From Ovis canadensis (taxonomy: Eukaryota; Chordata; Mammalia; Artiodactyla; Bovidae), in NCBI RefSeq assembly GCF_042477335.2, contig NC_091250.1, positions 133,149,384-133,213,383 on the forward strand: DNA of 64,000 bases, given 5' to 3'. Positions 22,185 through 33,618 of the stretch are shown here, piece after piece. Within the stretch, counting starts at the first letter, position 1; every line of letters starts with the position of its first letter. Below the pieces are notes generated by a model that was not told where the DNA came from, ran no database searches, and was given only the letters and a program-made list of their open reading frames with translations. Position numbers and translations under genes: made by a program.

Positions 22185-25100
22185 CGGCCGCGCGCCCAAT
22201 CGCCGCCGGCGAGGCCGCCCCGCGCGAGCGCGGCCCCGGCGGCCCTCGAGCCGGGACGTGGGAGGTGGCGCCCTCCCGGCCGCCCCGCGCGCCCTGCGCA
22301 GGGGGTCCGCCCGTGCTGGCCGCGGGCCCCGCGCCCCAGCGGTCATTCGCGCCCTGGCTCGGGGTCCCAGGCCAGCAGGAGCTCTGGCGGCGGGGAGAGG
22401 GGGAAGTGGGTGAGGTACCTGGTCTGGTCGTGCGGCCCGGATCCGGGAGGGCGGAGGTGAGGCTCCAGCCGGCCCTGCAGGCGAATCCCAGCCGGAACTC
22501 GCAGGGGAGCTTTGTGGAGGGGGCTCCCGGTGCAGAGGTCCTCGCCGTGCCTGCGCTCCTGGATCCCACATTACAAACTGGGCATAGATGGTCACAAACG
22601 GCAGGGCGGCCGGCGCGATGGAGAGGAGGCGGGTGGCTCCTTCCGCAGAATATCTGCAGGGCGAGGATTCAGCCCGTTTCCCCCACCGCCCAGGCTCCTG
22701 TCTGACTGGTCTGGATCTGGGGGTAGTGGGGAAATCCGTGGTCAGAAACAGGTCTCGTCTCAGGCCCCAAAACTGCTAGGGGCTTGTGCCATTCTAGTGA
22801 GGCTAGGGTGGGGAAGAAGGGCAGGGCAGGCCCAGGAGTGCCAGCCCATGGTCAGGGACCAGCTTTGGGAAGATCACTGTAGCTTGCTGTGAGGACAGTG
22901 GGCTGGTACATAGGGTGGACAGAGTGTGCCAACCGGGGCCCTGTTCAAGGACAGTCTTCCCATCCAGCCTCAGCTCGAGAGAGCCACCTCATCGCTGGGC
23001 TCCCTCATCCCAGGAGGCAGCCACACGCAGTGTCCAGCTGAAAGGGATTACAGGATTGTTCAACCTTCTGTCCAAGAGCGGTGTGGTGAGGTCCTACTGT
23101 GTGCTGCCCCCTTGCAGCGTGCTGGGGAGCCTGAGCTGCCAGAAGAGACACCCCTCCCCCATCTGGCACTGCCAGGACTCATCTCTGGCCACCAGGAGCC
23201 CCTGGAAGGTGTCTAGCTAGGTGCTGGCCCGTTCACATTTGCACTTTGCCGTATCTCTAAGCTGTAGGTAGAAGACTAGTTGCCTCTCTGGCTCTGGAAT
23301 CCTTCCAGGGCACAAGCCTGAAAACTGCTTGCCTCCTCAGTAGCTTTAAATCACGGCAGTACAAGACAGATACCACCACCTCTCTTTTGATTTCACAGAT
23401 TTGGAATTAGGGCTCCTCTTTAAAAAAAAAGAAAATTGCATTTAGAATAGTGCGATCAACATGTAAATTTATTCAAAACATGAAAGCGAGTGTTTGGATT
23501 TTCTTGAAAGTTATTTGGGGCTGGCTGATCTTTTCCCGCCCAGCACAGGCCTCCCTGGACCAGCCCTGCTGTCTTGTGGCGGTCCCGAGCCCTTTTCATC
23601 AAATCTGGCCAGCTGGACAGCCCCAGCCCTGCACACTCTGGGGCCTCTGCCATGGAGAGTGTATTTCCCATGATTGGGTCTCCATCCGTGCAGAGGAGAA
23701 AGAGGCCCTCACAGGACTGACAGGTAGGCTCCTGGTTGGGGAGGCCCAGGGCCGTGGGAGCCCCAAGCCCAGTGGGCCCAGAGGGCTGCGGGGCACTCGA
23801 GGATGTCAGCAGCTGGGGCTGAAGCTTGTTTCAGCCTCTTGGAGTCTCAGTCGCTTCTCCAAATGAAAGTGCCACACTTGGAGAGGAGAGATTACAGAAG
23901 ACCAAGGGACTGCGAGTCTGCTCCCGATGTGTAGTGACCACACAGGAGAGGATTTCAGAGGGCAAAGCTACCCCTGCTCTGACCTTTTGGGGTTCAGTGG
24001 TCCTCCATCTCAGCCCCCGCCTGCTGCCCCCCACCCAGCCTCTCAGACCAAGGCCACGCTGGCAAGGCATTGGGGACCAGGGTACCCCAGGCCCGCCTGC
24101 TAGCTCTGGGACCAGCCCAGCAGACAGGACAAGGGGTCAAGCGGAGCTGGGCGTCCCCTGGCCACGAGGTCTGCAGCCAGGCCACCTCTGGCTGCTTGCT
24201 GTCTGTTACCACCCACCAGGGCATACAGCTCTAGGAGGCCCAAGCCCCTCCGTGATTTCCATGTGACCGGGCTGGAGCCCACTCTGCCTCCCTGCTACCC
24301 CTTGACCCAGGCCCAGGCCTCTCTGGCAGAGCTGCTACCAGAGGCCAAGCCCAGGCCCCTTAGCTAAAGGAGTCCCTGAGCCCCCGTTTGGCTGCCCCAT
24401 CCCCCACCAGAGCCAGAGTCCCCCAGAGGCCAGGCTCATTGCTGTTTCCATGGGGATGTGTGCACTCTGACCCCAGCCTTTCTCCATCCCTGGCCAAAGA
24501 AAGAGGGCTTCCAAGTGGAAACCAGTGGTCTCAAGCTGCCCCTCCTCCTGTGCCCCAGGTGGCCCCTGCCTCCAAGGAGGGAAGGGGAGAGACCCTCCTT
24601 TCTCAACCCAACGCAGGCCAGAACCCAGGCCTAACGAGCAGGGGGCCTCCCACCCCAGGCCTTCTCTGCGGCCCCTTCCCAGCTCGGACCTGTGTTCCCT
24701 AGGCTGACAGCCTGCCCTTCCAAAGACCCAGCTAGCCTCAGCTCCTGCCAAGCCCAAGCACCACTTCAGCTCCCTGGGCCAGCCCACAGAGCCAGCAGGC
24801 CGTAAGGCCCCTGGGTCACGTGGGCCAACCCTCTATTGAGCAGGGCCCCCAGCAGGCCAGGAGATGGACATGGAGACTGAAGCCCTGCTGAGAAGCCCCC
24901 CGCCCAAGTCCTGGCTGGGAGGCCCGAGCCAGAGGCCTCCGCAGCTTCCCTGCCCACCTCCTCTCCATCCGCCTCGGGGCTGACCTCTGGGAGGCCCTGA
25001 GAAGCCTGCAGTGTCTGTCCTCAGTCTCCGGGAGTAAACCGCAGCCCAGGACAGTGGGCCGGTCCTGAGGGCAACCTCAGAACCATCTTCCCCACCTCCC

Positions 25101-25454
25101 CACCCCCACCAAAGTCCCCTTCCGGCTGAGGGCTCACCCCTCCTCCTAAGTCCTCCACTGAGCCGGCCGCTCCTTCCCTGCCACTATGCCCCTCCCCCAC
25201 AGGCCCTTAGCTGCTTACTAGGAATTAGGAGGCAGCTTTCAACCCACCGATTTCTCTTCCTTTAGTTCGTTGTCTGCACCCAGTCAGGGGAACTTTTCTA
25301 AACCACAATATGTCACCCACCTGCATAAAATCCTGCTATGGCTCCCCAGCGCCCTTAACACAAAGCCCACTCCTCAGTGAGACTTAAATCCTACCTTCAG
25401 GAATGGGGAGGACGTTGAGCTGTGCCTCTCCAGCCCACCCCTCTCCCCAGAGCT

Positions 25455-26115
25455 TGTTGTTGTTCAGTTGCTCAGTAGTGTCCAACTCTGCAACCCATGG
25501 ACTGCAGCACACCAGGCTTCCCTGTCCTTCACTGTTTCCCAGAGTTTGCACAAACTCATGTCCATTGAGTCCGTGACACATCCAACCATCTCATTCTCTG
25601 TTGTCCCCTTCTGCCTTCAATTTTTCCCAGCATCAGGGTCTTTTCCAATGAGTCAGCTCTTAGCATCAGGTGGCCGAAGTACTGGAGCTTCAGCTTCAGC
25701 ATCATTCCTTCCAATGAATATTCAGGGTTGATTTTCTTTAGGATGGACTGGTTGGATCTTGCAGTCCAAAGGACTCTCAAGAGTCTTCTCCAAATTATAG
25801 TTCAAAAGCATCAATTCTTCAACACTCAGCTTTCTTTATGGTCCAACTCTCATATCCATACAAGACTAATGGAAAAACCATAGCTTTTACTAGAGGGACG
25901 TTTGTCAGCAAAGTAATGTCACTGCTTTTTAATACGCTGTGTAGGTTTGTCATAGCTTTTCTTCCAAGGAGCAACTTTTTTTAATTTCATGGCTGCAGTC
26001 ACTGTCTATGGTGATTTTGGAGCCCAAGAAAATAAAGTCTGTCACTGTTTCCATAGTTTCCCCAGCTATTTGCCATAAAGTGATGGGACCAGATGCCATG
26101 ATCTTAGTTTTTTGG
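25455..26115 (-). mobile_element. BovB LINE 3' fragment, reversed
   Basis: It reads in reverse from the BovB 3' terminus (ttgttcagttgctcagtagtgtccaactctg) through the end of the RT ORF (tgccatgatcttagttttttg). It is a diverged 3'-end copy. Confidence 0.92.
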
Positions 26116-26369
26116 AGAGCTCCTCACCAACAAAGTTGACTCCCCACTGGATATGCCCCTTGGACAGCCACATGGACCCACCCCTGGACAGGTACCAAAC
26201 TGAACTTCTCCCCTTCCCATCCCCATGCCAGCTCTCAGTGGGGACACCACTCTCTTCAGAAGTCTCCCCCATCCCCGCTTCGTCTGCTTGCGTCCCCTGG
26301 GGTTTATCTCCAGGTGCCAGTGCTGCCTGGGGACAGACTGCTGGGCCTCCAGTCCTGGTTCCCCCCGTG

Positions 26370-26790
26370 GGGGCACCTGAGGACCGCCCGTGAAGTGCCA
26401 TAGGCCAGCACAAAGTTGTTCTCTAAGGTCTGGAGGCCAGAAGCCTGAAACCGAGGGTGAGGAGGGTCTCTGCTCGCGGTTTCTGCGGAAGGCCCACTCC
26501 TGGCCCGGCCCTGGCCTCTGGTGGGGCCCGGCCCCTGTGCTCTTTGCTCTGTGCCCACATCACTCCCCTCCGAGGCTCTGACTTCACAGGGCCTCCTCCC
26601 TGCGTCATCCCCTCACTCTGGTTTCTCTTCCTGCAAGGTCACCAGTGATTGGATCAGGGCCACCTAATGACCCCATTTTGACGACATCCGCAAAGACCCC
26701 GTTTCCAAATCAGGTTGCAGTCACAGGGTAGGAGTTTATACTTGCACATGCCTTTGTGGGGACACAGTTCAAACCACAGCCCCTCTCTTC
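26370..26790. mobile_element. Ancient interspersed repeat, uncertain family
   Basis: The phrases gtctggaggccagaagcctgaaa, attggatcagggccacctaatgacccc and ttcaaaccacagccc match a widely repeated eutherian sequence. The same family occurs at 31215-31765. I cannot name it with confidence. Confidence 0.45.
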
Positions 26791-26819
26791 CTAGTTGCAT
26801 GAACTTGTAGATTGTGAGG

Positions 26820-26863
26820 CGTGTGTGTGTGTGTGTGTGTGTGTGCGTGTGTGTGGGTGTGTC
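26820..26863. repeat. (GT)n microsatellite
   Basis: A run of about 12 GT units followed by interrupted GT (gcgtgtgtgtgggtgtgt). Confidence 0.93.
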
Positions 26864-26899
26864 TGTGACAGAGAGAGAGGGAAATGGTGACACCAATAG

Positions 26900-27230
26900 C
26901 GCAGTCCCCGCTTCGGGAGCGGCTGAGAGCCAGGCAGGGATGGCTGCACCGGCTCAGAGCCCGCGTCCCTGGAGGGTGTCAGCTCGCACGTGCCGGCTGC
27001 CCTCCTCCGGAACCGCTGGGTGGGGACGGTGGGAGCCGGGCGCTGCGGCGGCAGGGATCCAGGGCTTAGGGACCTGCGGGGAGAGCAGGCCGAAAGGCTC
27101 CCGCCTCCCCGGCCCCGCCCCCAGTGCCGCCCCCGCATTGGCCAGGGGCCTCCAGGCTCCGCCCACCACTCGGGGCCCGCCCACCGCCCCAACCGCCTTC
27201 CACCCTGCGACCCGCAGGGCTGCGTGGTTG
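26900..27230. promoter_or_regulatory. Orphan GC-box/CCAAT cluster
   Basis: At least four CCGCCC-type GC boxes occur at 27113-27190, with an inverted CCAAT (ATTGG, 27137-27141) among them in a local CpG-rich patch. No known gene starts here. It could be a cryptic or non-coding promoter, or an enhancer. Confidence 0.4.
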
Positions 27231-27411
27231 TTGCATCTGTTGAGAGTCTCTGGAAGGGAAGGGAAGGCCGCCAGAGAACCGAAATCAATGGTGGGAAGAC
27301 GGGGATCTCCACCTTGCCCTCAGCCCCGCCTGCGAACCCTGCACCCCCAATCTCCACGGGGACTGCCCTCATCCAGGACCAGCCAGGGCAGCGCCTCTTC
27401 ACTTTCGGCCA

Positions 27412-28630
27412 GTTAGTTCAGCGGCTTAGTCGTCTCCGACTCTTTGCGACCCCATGGACTGCAGCACACCAGGCTTCCCTGTCCATCACCAACTCTGGGA
27501 GCTTGCTCAAACTCATGTCCATCCAGTCGGTGATGCCATCCAACTATCTCATCTTCTGTCGTCCCCTTCTCCCACCATCAGTCTTTCCCAGCATCAGGGT
27601 CTTTTCTAATGAGTCAGTTCTTCACAACAGGTGGCCAAAGTATTGGAGCTTCAGCTTCAGCATCAGTCCTTCCAATGAGTATTCAGGGTTGATTTCCTCA
27701 GGACTGACTGGTTTGATCTCCTTGCAGTCCAAGGGGCTCTCAAGAGTCTTCTCTAACACCACAGTCAAAAGCATCAATTCTTCGATGCTCGACTTTCTTT
27801 ATGGTCCAACTCTCACATCCACCATGACTACTGGAAACACCATACATAGCTTTGACTAGATGGACCTTTGTTGGCAAAGTAATGTTTCTGCGTTTAATAT
27901 GCTGTCTAGGTTGGTAATAGCTTTTCTTCCAAGGAGCAAGCGTCTTTTAATTTCATGACTGCAGTCACCATCTGCAGTGATTTTAGAGCCCCCCAAAATA
28001 AAGTCTGTCACTGTTTCCATTGTTTCCCCATCTATTTGCCATGAAGTGATGGGACCACATGCCATGATCTTTGTTTTTTGAATGTTGAATTTTAAGCCAG
28101 CTTTTTCACTCTCCCCTTTCACTTTCATCAAGAAGCTCTTCAGTTCCTCTTCACTTTCAGCCATAAGGGTGGTGTCATCTGCATATATGAGGTTATTGCT
28201 ACTTCTCCCGGCAATCTTGATTCCAGCTTGTGCTTCATCCAGCCCTGCGTTTCTCATGATGTACTCTGCATATAAGTTAAATTAGCAGGGTGACAGTATA
28301 CAGCCTTGACGTATTCCTTTCCCAATATGGAGCCAGTCTGTTGTTCCATGTCCATTTCTAAATGTTGCTTCCTGACCTGCATACAGATTCCTCAGGAAGC
28401 ATGAAGGTGGTCTGGTATTCCAATCTCTTGAAGAATTTTCCACAGTTTGTTGTGATCTACACAGTCAAAGGCTTTGGTGTGGTCAATAAAGCAATAAAGA
28501 GGTAGATGTTTTTCTGGAACTCTCTTGCTTTTTCGATGATCCAGCGGATGTTGGCAATTTGATCTCTGGTTCCTCTGCCTTTTCTAAATTCAGCTTGAAC
28601 ATCTGGAAGTTCTCGGTTCACAGACTGCAG
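27412..28630 (-). mobile_element. BovB LINE 3' half, reversed
   Basis: It reads in reverse from ttagttcagcggcttagtcgtctccgac through the 3' part of the RT frame to tctggaagttctcggttcac. It retains the RT block with YADD on the minus strand (27856-28257 frame), broken upstream by frameshifts. Confidence 0.93.
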
Positions 28631-28690
28631 CCAGTGCTCACCTGTTTCCCCTGGTGTCGACACCTTACATCTCCCCAGTAGCTGTGTCAA
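27856..28690 (-). pseudogene. BovB reverse transcriptase remnants
   Basis: Two minus-strand frames hold RT pieces: NRELPDVQAEFRKGRGTRDQ (28457-28690 frame) and the YADDTTLMAESEEELKSFL region (27856-28257 frame). They are in different frames with stops between, so the enzyme cannot be made. Confidence 0.85.
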
Positions 28691-28701
28691 AAGTAGGAAA
28701 C

Positions 28702-29008
28702 CGGGGCTTCCCTGGTGGCTCTGTGGTTAAAGAATCCACCTGCCAGTGCAGAGACATGGGGTCAATCCTCGGTCTGGGAGGACTCCACGTGACAGGAGTA
28801 ACTGAGCCTGTGCTCCAGAGCCCAGGAACTGCAGTACTGCAACCTGAGCACCCTAGAACCCGTGCTCAGCAACAAGAGAAGCCCCTGAGATGCTCTGAAG
28901 CCCCCACACGGCAACTAGAGAGTAGCCCCCACTCGCCACAGCCAGAGCAAAGCTTGCACAGCAACACAGACTCAGCGCAGCCAAAATTAAACAAGTTATT
29001 TAAAACAA
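28702..29008 (+). mobile_element. Bov-tA-related SINE, long form
   Basis: The head ggggcttccctggtggctctgtggttaaagaatcc is followed by a long body (acacggcaactagagagtagccccc) and the A-rich end aaacaagttatttaaaacaac. Confidence 0.88.
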
Positions 29009-29803
29009 CAACAGCAAACCAGGAAACCAACATTGGTCTGTTACCATCAACTAATTCCCAGACTTGATTCAGAGCTCTCACCGGTTTTCCCGCAAATGTA
29101 GACTCTCAGGCAAATCTGACAGAGACTTCTGCTGTAAGAGAGACGCTGGGACCAGACTGCCCCTCCCACTGTAAACAACTTGGAGGAAACAGATGAGGCA
29201 ACCCATTTTCAGGTGGTGGGGAAAAGGATGAGCAGGACTTAGCCCCCTGGACAGGGAAGTTTATGAGGTATACCTTGACCCCTCCCCCCACCCACCCAGC
29301 TTTCTCTCTCCCGTGGCACAGAGGAACAGAGTCCACGCAGGACAGCCTGTACCACTGAGCGGAGAGACAGAGATGTGGCTGGAACCTGTGGGGAAGGCAC
29401 TGGAGGAGAGGCCGGTGTGCAGAGGGGAGTCCAAGATGTCCCACTGTCCTTGGCTGCGGTAAGGGCCCCAGATTGGCAAAAAAACTGCTGTGGGAGCTGG
29501 GGCCTGGCCCAAGTGGGGGCCCTGTCATCAACGTGCCCGGCTGAACGGCTGAGACACCGGGATCCTGCCCTGGGAACTGGGGCTGCACCTTGAGCAAGAC
29601 ATTCCCAGTCATACCCCGTCCTGCTACGTACTACTGCATGACCTCAGACCCGGTGGCTCAAAGCCACAGTGAGCATCGCCTGCGGCTTGAAATTGCGTTG
29701 TCAGGAACTCAGGAGTGGGGAGCTGGATAACTAAGGCGCAAGGTCTCTCCTGAGGCCACAGACAAACTTGTCACCCAGGGCTGCCGCCATCCAAAGGCTT
29801 GAA

Positions 29804-29931
29804 CGGGGGTGTCCCTGCTGGTCCAGTGGTTAAGACTCTGTGCTTCCACTGCAGGAAGCAGATTCCATCCCTGGTCGGGGAACCAGGATCCCGCATGGCT
29901 TGCAGTGCAGCCAAAAAAAAAATTTAATTTG
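29804..29931 (+). mobile_element. CHR-type SINE
   Basis: The head gggggtgtccctgctggtccagtggttaagac is followed by ccatccctggtcggggaacc and an A10 tail. Confidence 0.88.
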
Positions 29932-30205
29932 ATTTTTAAAAGCAAAAAAATAAAGGCTTCATGGGATGGACTGCTTTACTCGTATGTGTTGGAACCTGAT
30001 AAGGAGAAAAAGAGAAATGGGACAGAAAAAAACATTGACAAGATAATGTCAAGTTTTTTTCCAAAGTTGACAAAAACACTGATTTACGTATCCAAGAAGC
30101 TCAGCTAACCCCAAGCAGGAGTCAGCCTGTCGGGATATGAACTACAGGCAAGCCCTTCACAGTCAAACCAGAGGGGCCGGCAGTGAGGAGAGAGAGAGCG
30201 GTCTC

Positions 30206-30350
30206 GGGACCTCCCTGTGGCCCAGCGGCTAAGACTCGGTTCTCCCAATGCAGGGGGCCGGGGTTCGATCCCTGGTCAGAGCACCAGATCCCACAACTAA
30301 CAAAGATCCCTCATGCTGCAACGAAGGACCCAGCACAAGCAGATAAATAC
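30206..30350 (+). mobile_element. CHR-type SINE
   Basis: The head gggacctccctgtggcccagcggctaagac and box B gggttcgatccctggtcag are followed by the body caaagatccctcatgctgcaac. Confidence 0.88.
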
Positions 30351-30634
30351 TTTGGAAAGAGAGACACTGGTCCTGAACAACGGCAGTCCAAATGCCACTC
30401 TTTTACCAAGTCTGTCCCAAAAAGAAAGAGCCCAATGAAAACAACGACTTGTCTGAGTCTCACACAGGGAGCTCCTTAGCTTCTGGGTGGCTGTGCCTCT
30501 GAGGGGGACCCACCATGAGTGGGGTAATGGTACAGGGAACAGCTGACCGAGGAATGATAAGGACAGATGGAGCGTGGACACGTGGCAAAGGGCCGTGGCA
30601 GACTGGGGAGAGAGACCATTCTACAATGAGGCCT

Positions 30635-30872
30635 GGGGCCTTCCCTGGCGGTTCCGTGGTAAGGAACCCGCCTGCCAGTGCAGGAGACGCGGGTTCAACC
30701 CCTGATCTGGGGGGATACCACACGCCCAGGGCAACCACCACAGCCGGTGTGCCCTAGAGCCGTTGCTCCCCAACAAGAAAAGCCACCACGAGAAGTCCGT
30801 GAATCGCAACTGGACAGCAGCCCCGCTCCCTGAAACTGGAGAAAAAAACAAAACAAATAAATAAATACAATT
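30635..30872 (+). mobile_element. Bov-tA-related SINE, long form
   Basis: The head ggggccttccctggcggttccgtggtaagg and box B gcgggttcaacccctgatctgg end in an aaacaaataaataaat tail. Confidence 0.87.
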
Positions 30873-30934
30873 CAAAAAAATGAGGAAGCCTGGGAAAATT
30901 AATTATCCATAAGGTGAAAAAAATGAAGCTGAGC

Positions 30935-31195
30935 TTGTACCTTACACTACATACAAAAATGCCTAGAAACTCTAAATGGACCAAGATCTTAAATAGTAAA
31001 AGGAAATGTTCAAATCTTTTGGTAGGGGATATAAGTGAATACACTTTTGACCTTCGGTCAGGAAAAGATATTGCCCAAAGCGCAGGGGAAAATCTGTTAG
31101 TTGTCAAAGGGATGATGTTACTGTACTAAAACGAAGAGCTTCTGTTCCATCAAGAACATCCAGAATCAGCTTGAAGAACAAGCCCGTGGCCACCT
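30935..31195 (+). mobile_element. Old L1 ORF2 3' fragment
   Basis: The phrases aaactctaaatggaccaagatctt, ggtcaggaaaagatattgcccaaagc and gagcttctgttccatcaag are diverged L1 ORF2 end sequence. Confidence 0.6.
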
Positions 31196-31214
31196 AATTT
31201 ATGGCAAAATCGCC

Positions 31215-31765
31215 CCTGCAATTAGTGGGATAGATTAGTTATTTGCTCCTGTAATGAATTCTTTAAAACTTAGTGGCTTAAAACCACCCAAATTTATCAA
31301 ATTTATCATCAAGTTCTGTAGGTCAGAAGCCTGACACGTGTCTCACTGTGGTAAAATCAAGGTGGCGTCATTCCTTTGGGGGCGGCAGGGCTCGGAGAGG
31401 ACGCATTTCCTTGTCTTTCCAGCTTGGAGAGGCTGCTCGCTTCCCTGGCTCAAGGCCCCTTCTTCCCTCACTGAAGCAGGCACGGGCTGCCTGGATGCCT
31501 TCACACCCATCCGCCCAGTCCCCTCCTTTGCGGTCAGGCCGCCCTCCACCCCCACTTCTGTCTCTCTCTTGCATTTTTAAGGAAGCTGATGGTTACACTG
31601 GGCCCAGCGGAATAATCCAGAGCAAACTCCCATCTGAAGATCCTTCAGATCCCCTTTTCTGCAAAATCCCTTTTTCTGTACAAAATAGCACAATTTCAAG
31701 TCCCAGAATGAGGATGGAATGCAGACATCTTCGGGGACCACTACTCTGCCTACGGAAGGTGAAAG
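31215..31765. mobile_element. Ancient interspersed repeat, uncertain family
   Basis: The phrases aaacttagtggcttaaaaccacccaaatttatc, aagttctgtaggtcagaagcctgacacg and accactactctgcctac are typical of a widespread eutherian repeat, the same family as at 26370-26790. Confidence 0.5.
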
Positions 31766-31907
31766 GAGAAGGTCTTTTCCCTAACCGGTGCTGGACCCAT
31801 TCTGTACCCGCAGGAGAAAAATCATCCTTAATCTCTGCCTCGCAACACACAAAACAAAGAAACACCGTTCAAATTATCACAAGCCTAAATGTGAAAGAGA
31901 ACAACTG

Positions 31908-32212
31908 AGGCTTCCCTGGTGGTCTAGGGGTTAAGGAGTCCCCTGGCAATGCAGGAAACACTGGTTTGATCCCTAGTCCAGGAAGATCCCACATGCCTCA
32001 GGGCGACCAAACCCATGGGCTACAACTGCTGAGCCAAGAGCAGCAACTCCTGAAGCCCGAGAGCCTGTGCTCTTCACCCAGAAGCCACTACAAGCAGAAG
32101 CCTGCACATAACTAGAGAGCAGGCCCCACTCTCTACAACTAGGGAAAGCCCGAACACCACAAAGACCCAGCACAGCCGAAAATAAATATTTTTCTTAAAA
32201 AAAAAAAAAAGA
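31908..32212 (+). mobile_element. Bov-tA-related SINE, long form with poly(A)
   Basis: The head ggcttccctggtggtctaggggttaagg and box B ggtttgatccctagtccagg are followed by a long body and an A14 tail. Confidence 0.88.
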
Positions 32213-32219
32213 ACAATTA

Positions 32220-33295
32220 AGTTAAGTTTCTAGAATAAAACATGAGAATATCTTCAGGACCTTCAGGTAGCAAAGATTTCTTCAAACACAAAAAGCAGTG
32301 ACCAAAAAAAAAAAATTATTAGAGCATTAAAATCAAGAATTTTTCTTCATCAAAAGACACCATTACAAGTTGAAAGGTAATCCTGAGTGAGAGAAAATGT
32401 TCGAAATACATAAAACCTAAGGGCCCATATCTAGAGTATACAAGGGACTCTCACAAGCCAGAACAGAAAGCGCGGGTGGCCGATGGGGAAATGGACCAGA
32501 AACCAGCCTTACGCAGGCACTCCATCAAAGAGGCCCAAATGCTCAGACGTATATGAAAAAGTGCCTCAAAATCCTTAGTCATGAAAGGAACACAACGGAG
32601 CCACGCTGTGCCCCACCTTCAGGAGTGATTACCATCGCAGTAACTGGAACTCTGGGGGCCTGGGCTCTTGCTCTGCTGGTGGCCAGGTAAGCTGATAGGA
32701 ACATTCTGGAAACCAGCTGTCAGTGCTTAGTAACGCTGAACTTAAGCACAGCTTCCGACCAGCAGTTCATCTACCAAAGGCATTGAGTGTAAGCAGCAAA
32801 GCCTCAGGTGAGGATATTAGGGCGTCATTCGTTCGAATGGCTGAGTGGAGGATCCATCATCCACAGCACTGATAGATCAACTGTATGTCCATATAAGCGG
32901 GCCTCCCTGGTGGCTCAGACAGTAAAGAATCCACCTGAAACGCAGGAGCCCCAGGTTCAATCCCTGGGTCAGGAAGATCCCCAGAGAAGTCAACGGCAAC
33001 CCACTCCAGTATTCTTGCCTGGAGAATCCCGTGGACAGAGGAGCCTGGCGGGCTACAGTCCATGGGTTGCAAAAAGTCAGACACGACTGAGCTGCTAAGC
33101 AGGCATATTCATATAATGGGACACTGCATGACAATTAAAGACAGCAAACTAACATCACCCATTAGTTTGCTATGCTGACGAATTCCACAGACAAGATGCT
33201 AAGTGAAAGCAGCCAGATTTTTTAAGTATTAACAGACACGCTGGTTGATTCCATTTATATAAAGTAAAAGAACAGGGCAAAGCGGGTCTTTTATA
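32220..33295 (+). mobile_element. Old L1 3' fragment, split by a Bov-tA SINE
   Basis: The phrases ttcatcaaaagacaccattacaag, agagtatacaagggactctcac and gatgctaagtgaaagcagccagattt are successive parts of an L1 3' end. The Bov-tA SINE at 32898-33107 inserted into it. Confidence 0.65.
32898..33107 (+). mobile_element. Bov-tA SINE, full length
   Basis: Complete head (gggcctccctggtggctcagacagtaaagaatcc) and BovB-derived tail (ccactccagtattcttgcctggagaatcccgtgg ... gtcagacacgactgagc). Confidence 0.93.
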
Positions 33296-33299
33296 ATGT

Positions 33300-33618
33300 T
33301 GGGGTTTTTTTGTTCTTGTTGTTGGTTTTGGCTGGGTCTTCTTCGCCGCATGAGGGTTCTCTCTGCTTGCGGTGCTCGGGGGCTTCTCATTGGAGTGGCT
33401 TCTTGTTGCAGAGCGCAGGCTCTGGGGCGCCTGGGTTCAGCAGCCCCGCCTGGGGCTGCAGTAGTTGCAGCTGGCGGGCTTTAGGGCACAGGCGCAGTAG
33501 TTGGGATGCAAGGGCTAAGCTGCCCCGTGGGCATGGAGTCTTCCGGCACCAGGGGTTGGACCTGTGTCCCCCGTGGGCATGGCAGGCCAAGCCTTAACCA
33601 CTGGACCACCAGGGCAGT
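33300..33618 (-). mobile_element. Long CHR-type SINE, reversed
   Basis: A T-rich start, then cgccgcatgagggttctctctgc, gctctggggcgcctgggttcag and cttaaccactggaccaccagggcag mark the reversed long SINE form. Confidence 0.85.

Larger units (their letters stand above)
20880..22480 (-). promoter_or_regulatory. NSD2: CpG-island promoter, probably NSD2 (WHSC1) first exon region
   Basis: About 1.6 kb is extremely CpG-rich with many CGG/CCG runs and GC boxes. A minus-strand CCAAT box (GCAGCCAATCAG, + coordinates 21865-21876) suggests transcription to the left starting near 21,800. In mammals NSD2 starts about 15 kb from LETM1 in the opposite direction, which matches the spacing of the two islands here. 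No NSD2 coding exon is in the window, so the assignment rests on conserved gene order. Candidate splice donors on the minus strand are GTGAGG (exon end 21413) and CAG|GTGATG (exon end 20966). Neither can be confirmed by reading. Confidence 0.7.

Noticed and set aside
21063-22569. Very long open frames in both strands of the NSD2 CpG island (365 and 386 codons)
   Set aside because: They are Ala/Arg/Gly/Pro-rich frames that arise because GC-rich DNA lacks stop codons. Several overlap in all frames and none matches a protein domain.
26814-27859. Frames of 200-289 codons from the GT repeat into the BovB copy
   Set aside because: They join simple repeat, GC-rich patch and reversed BovB sequence, an arrangement no real gene would show.
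32898-33107. tRNA genes (many tRNA-Glu-like A and B boxes in the window)
   Set aside because: They are the heads of CHR and Bov-tA SINEs, with poor cloverleaf pairing and SINE bodies attached, so they are not tRNA genes.
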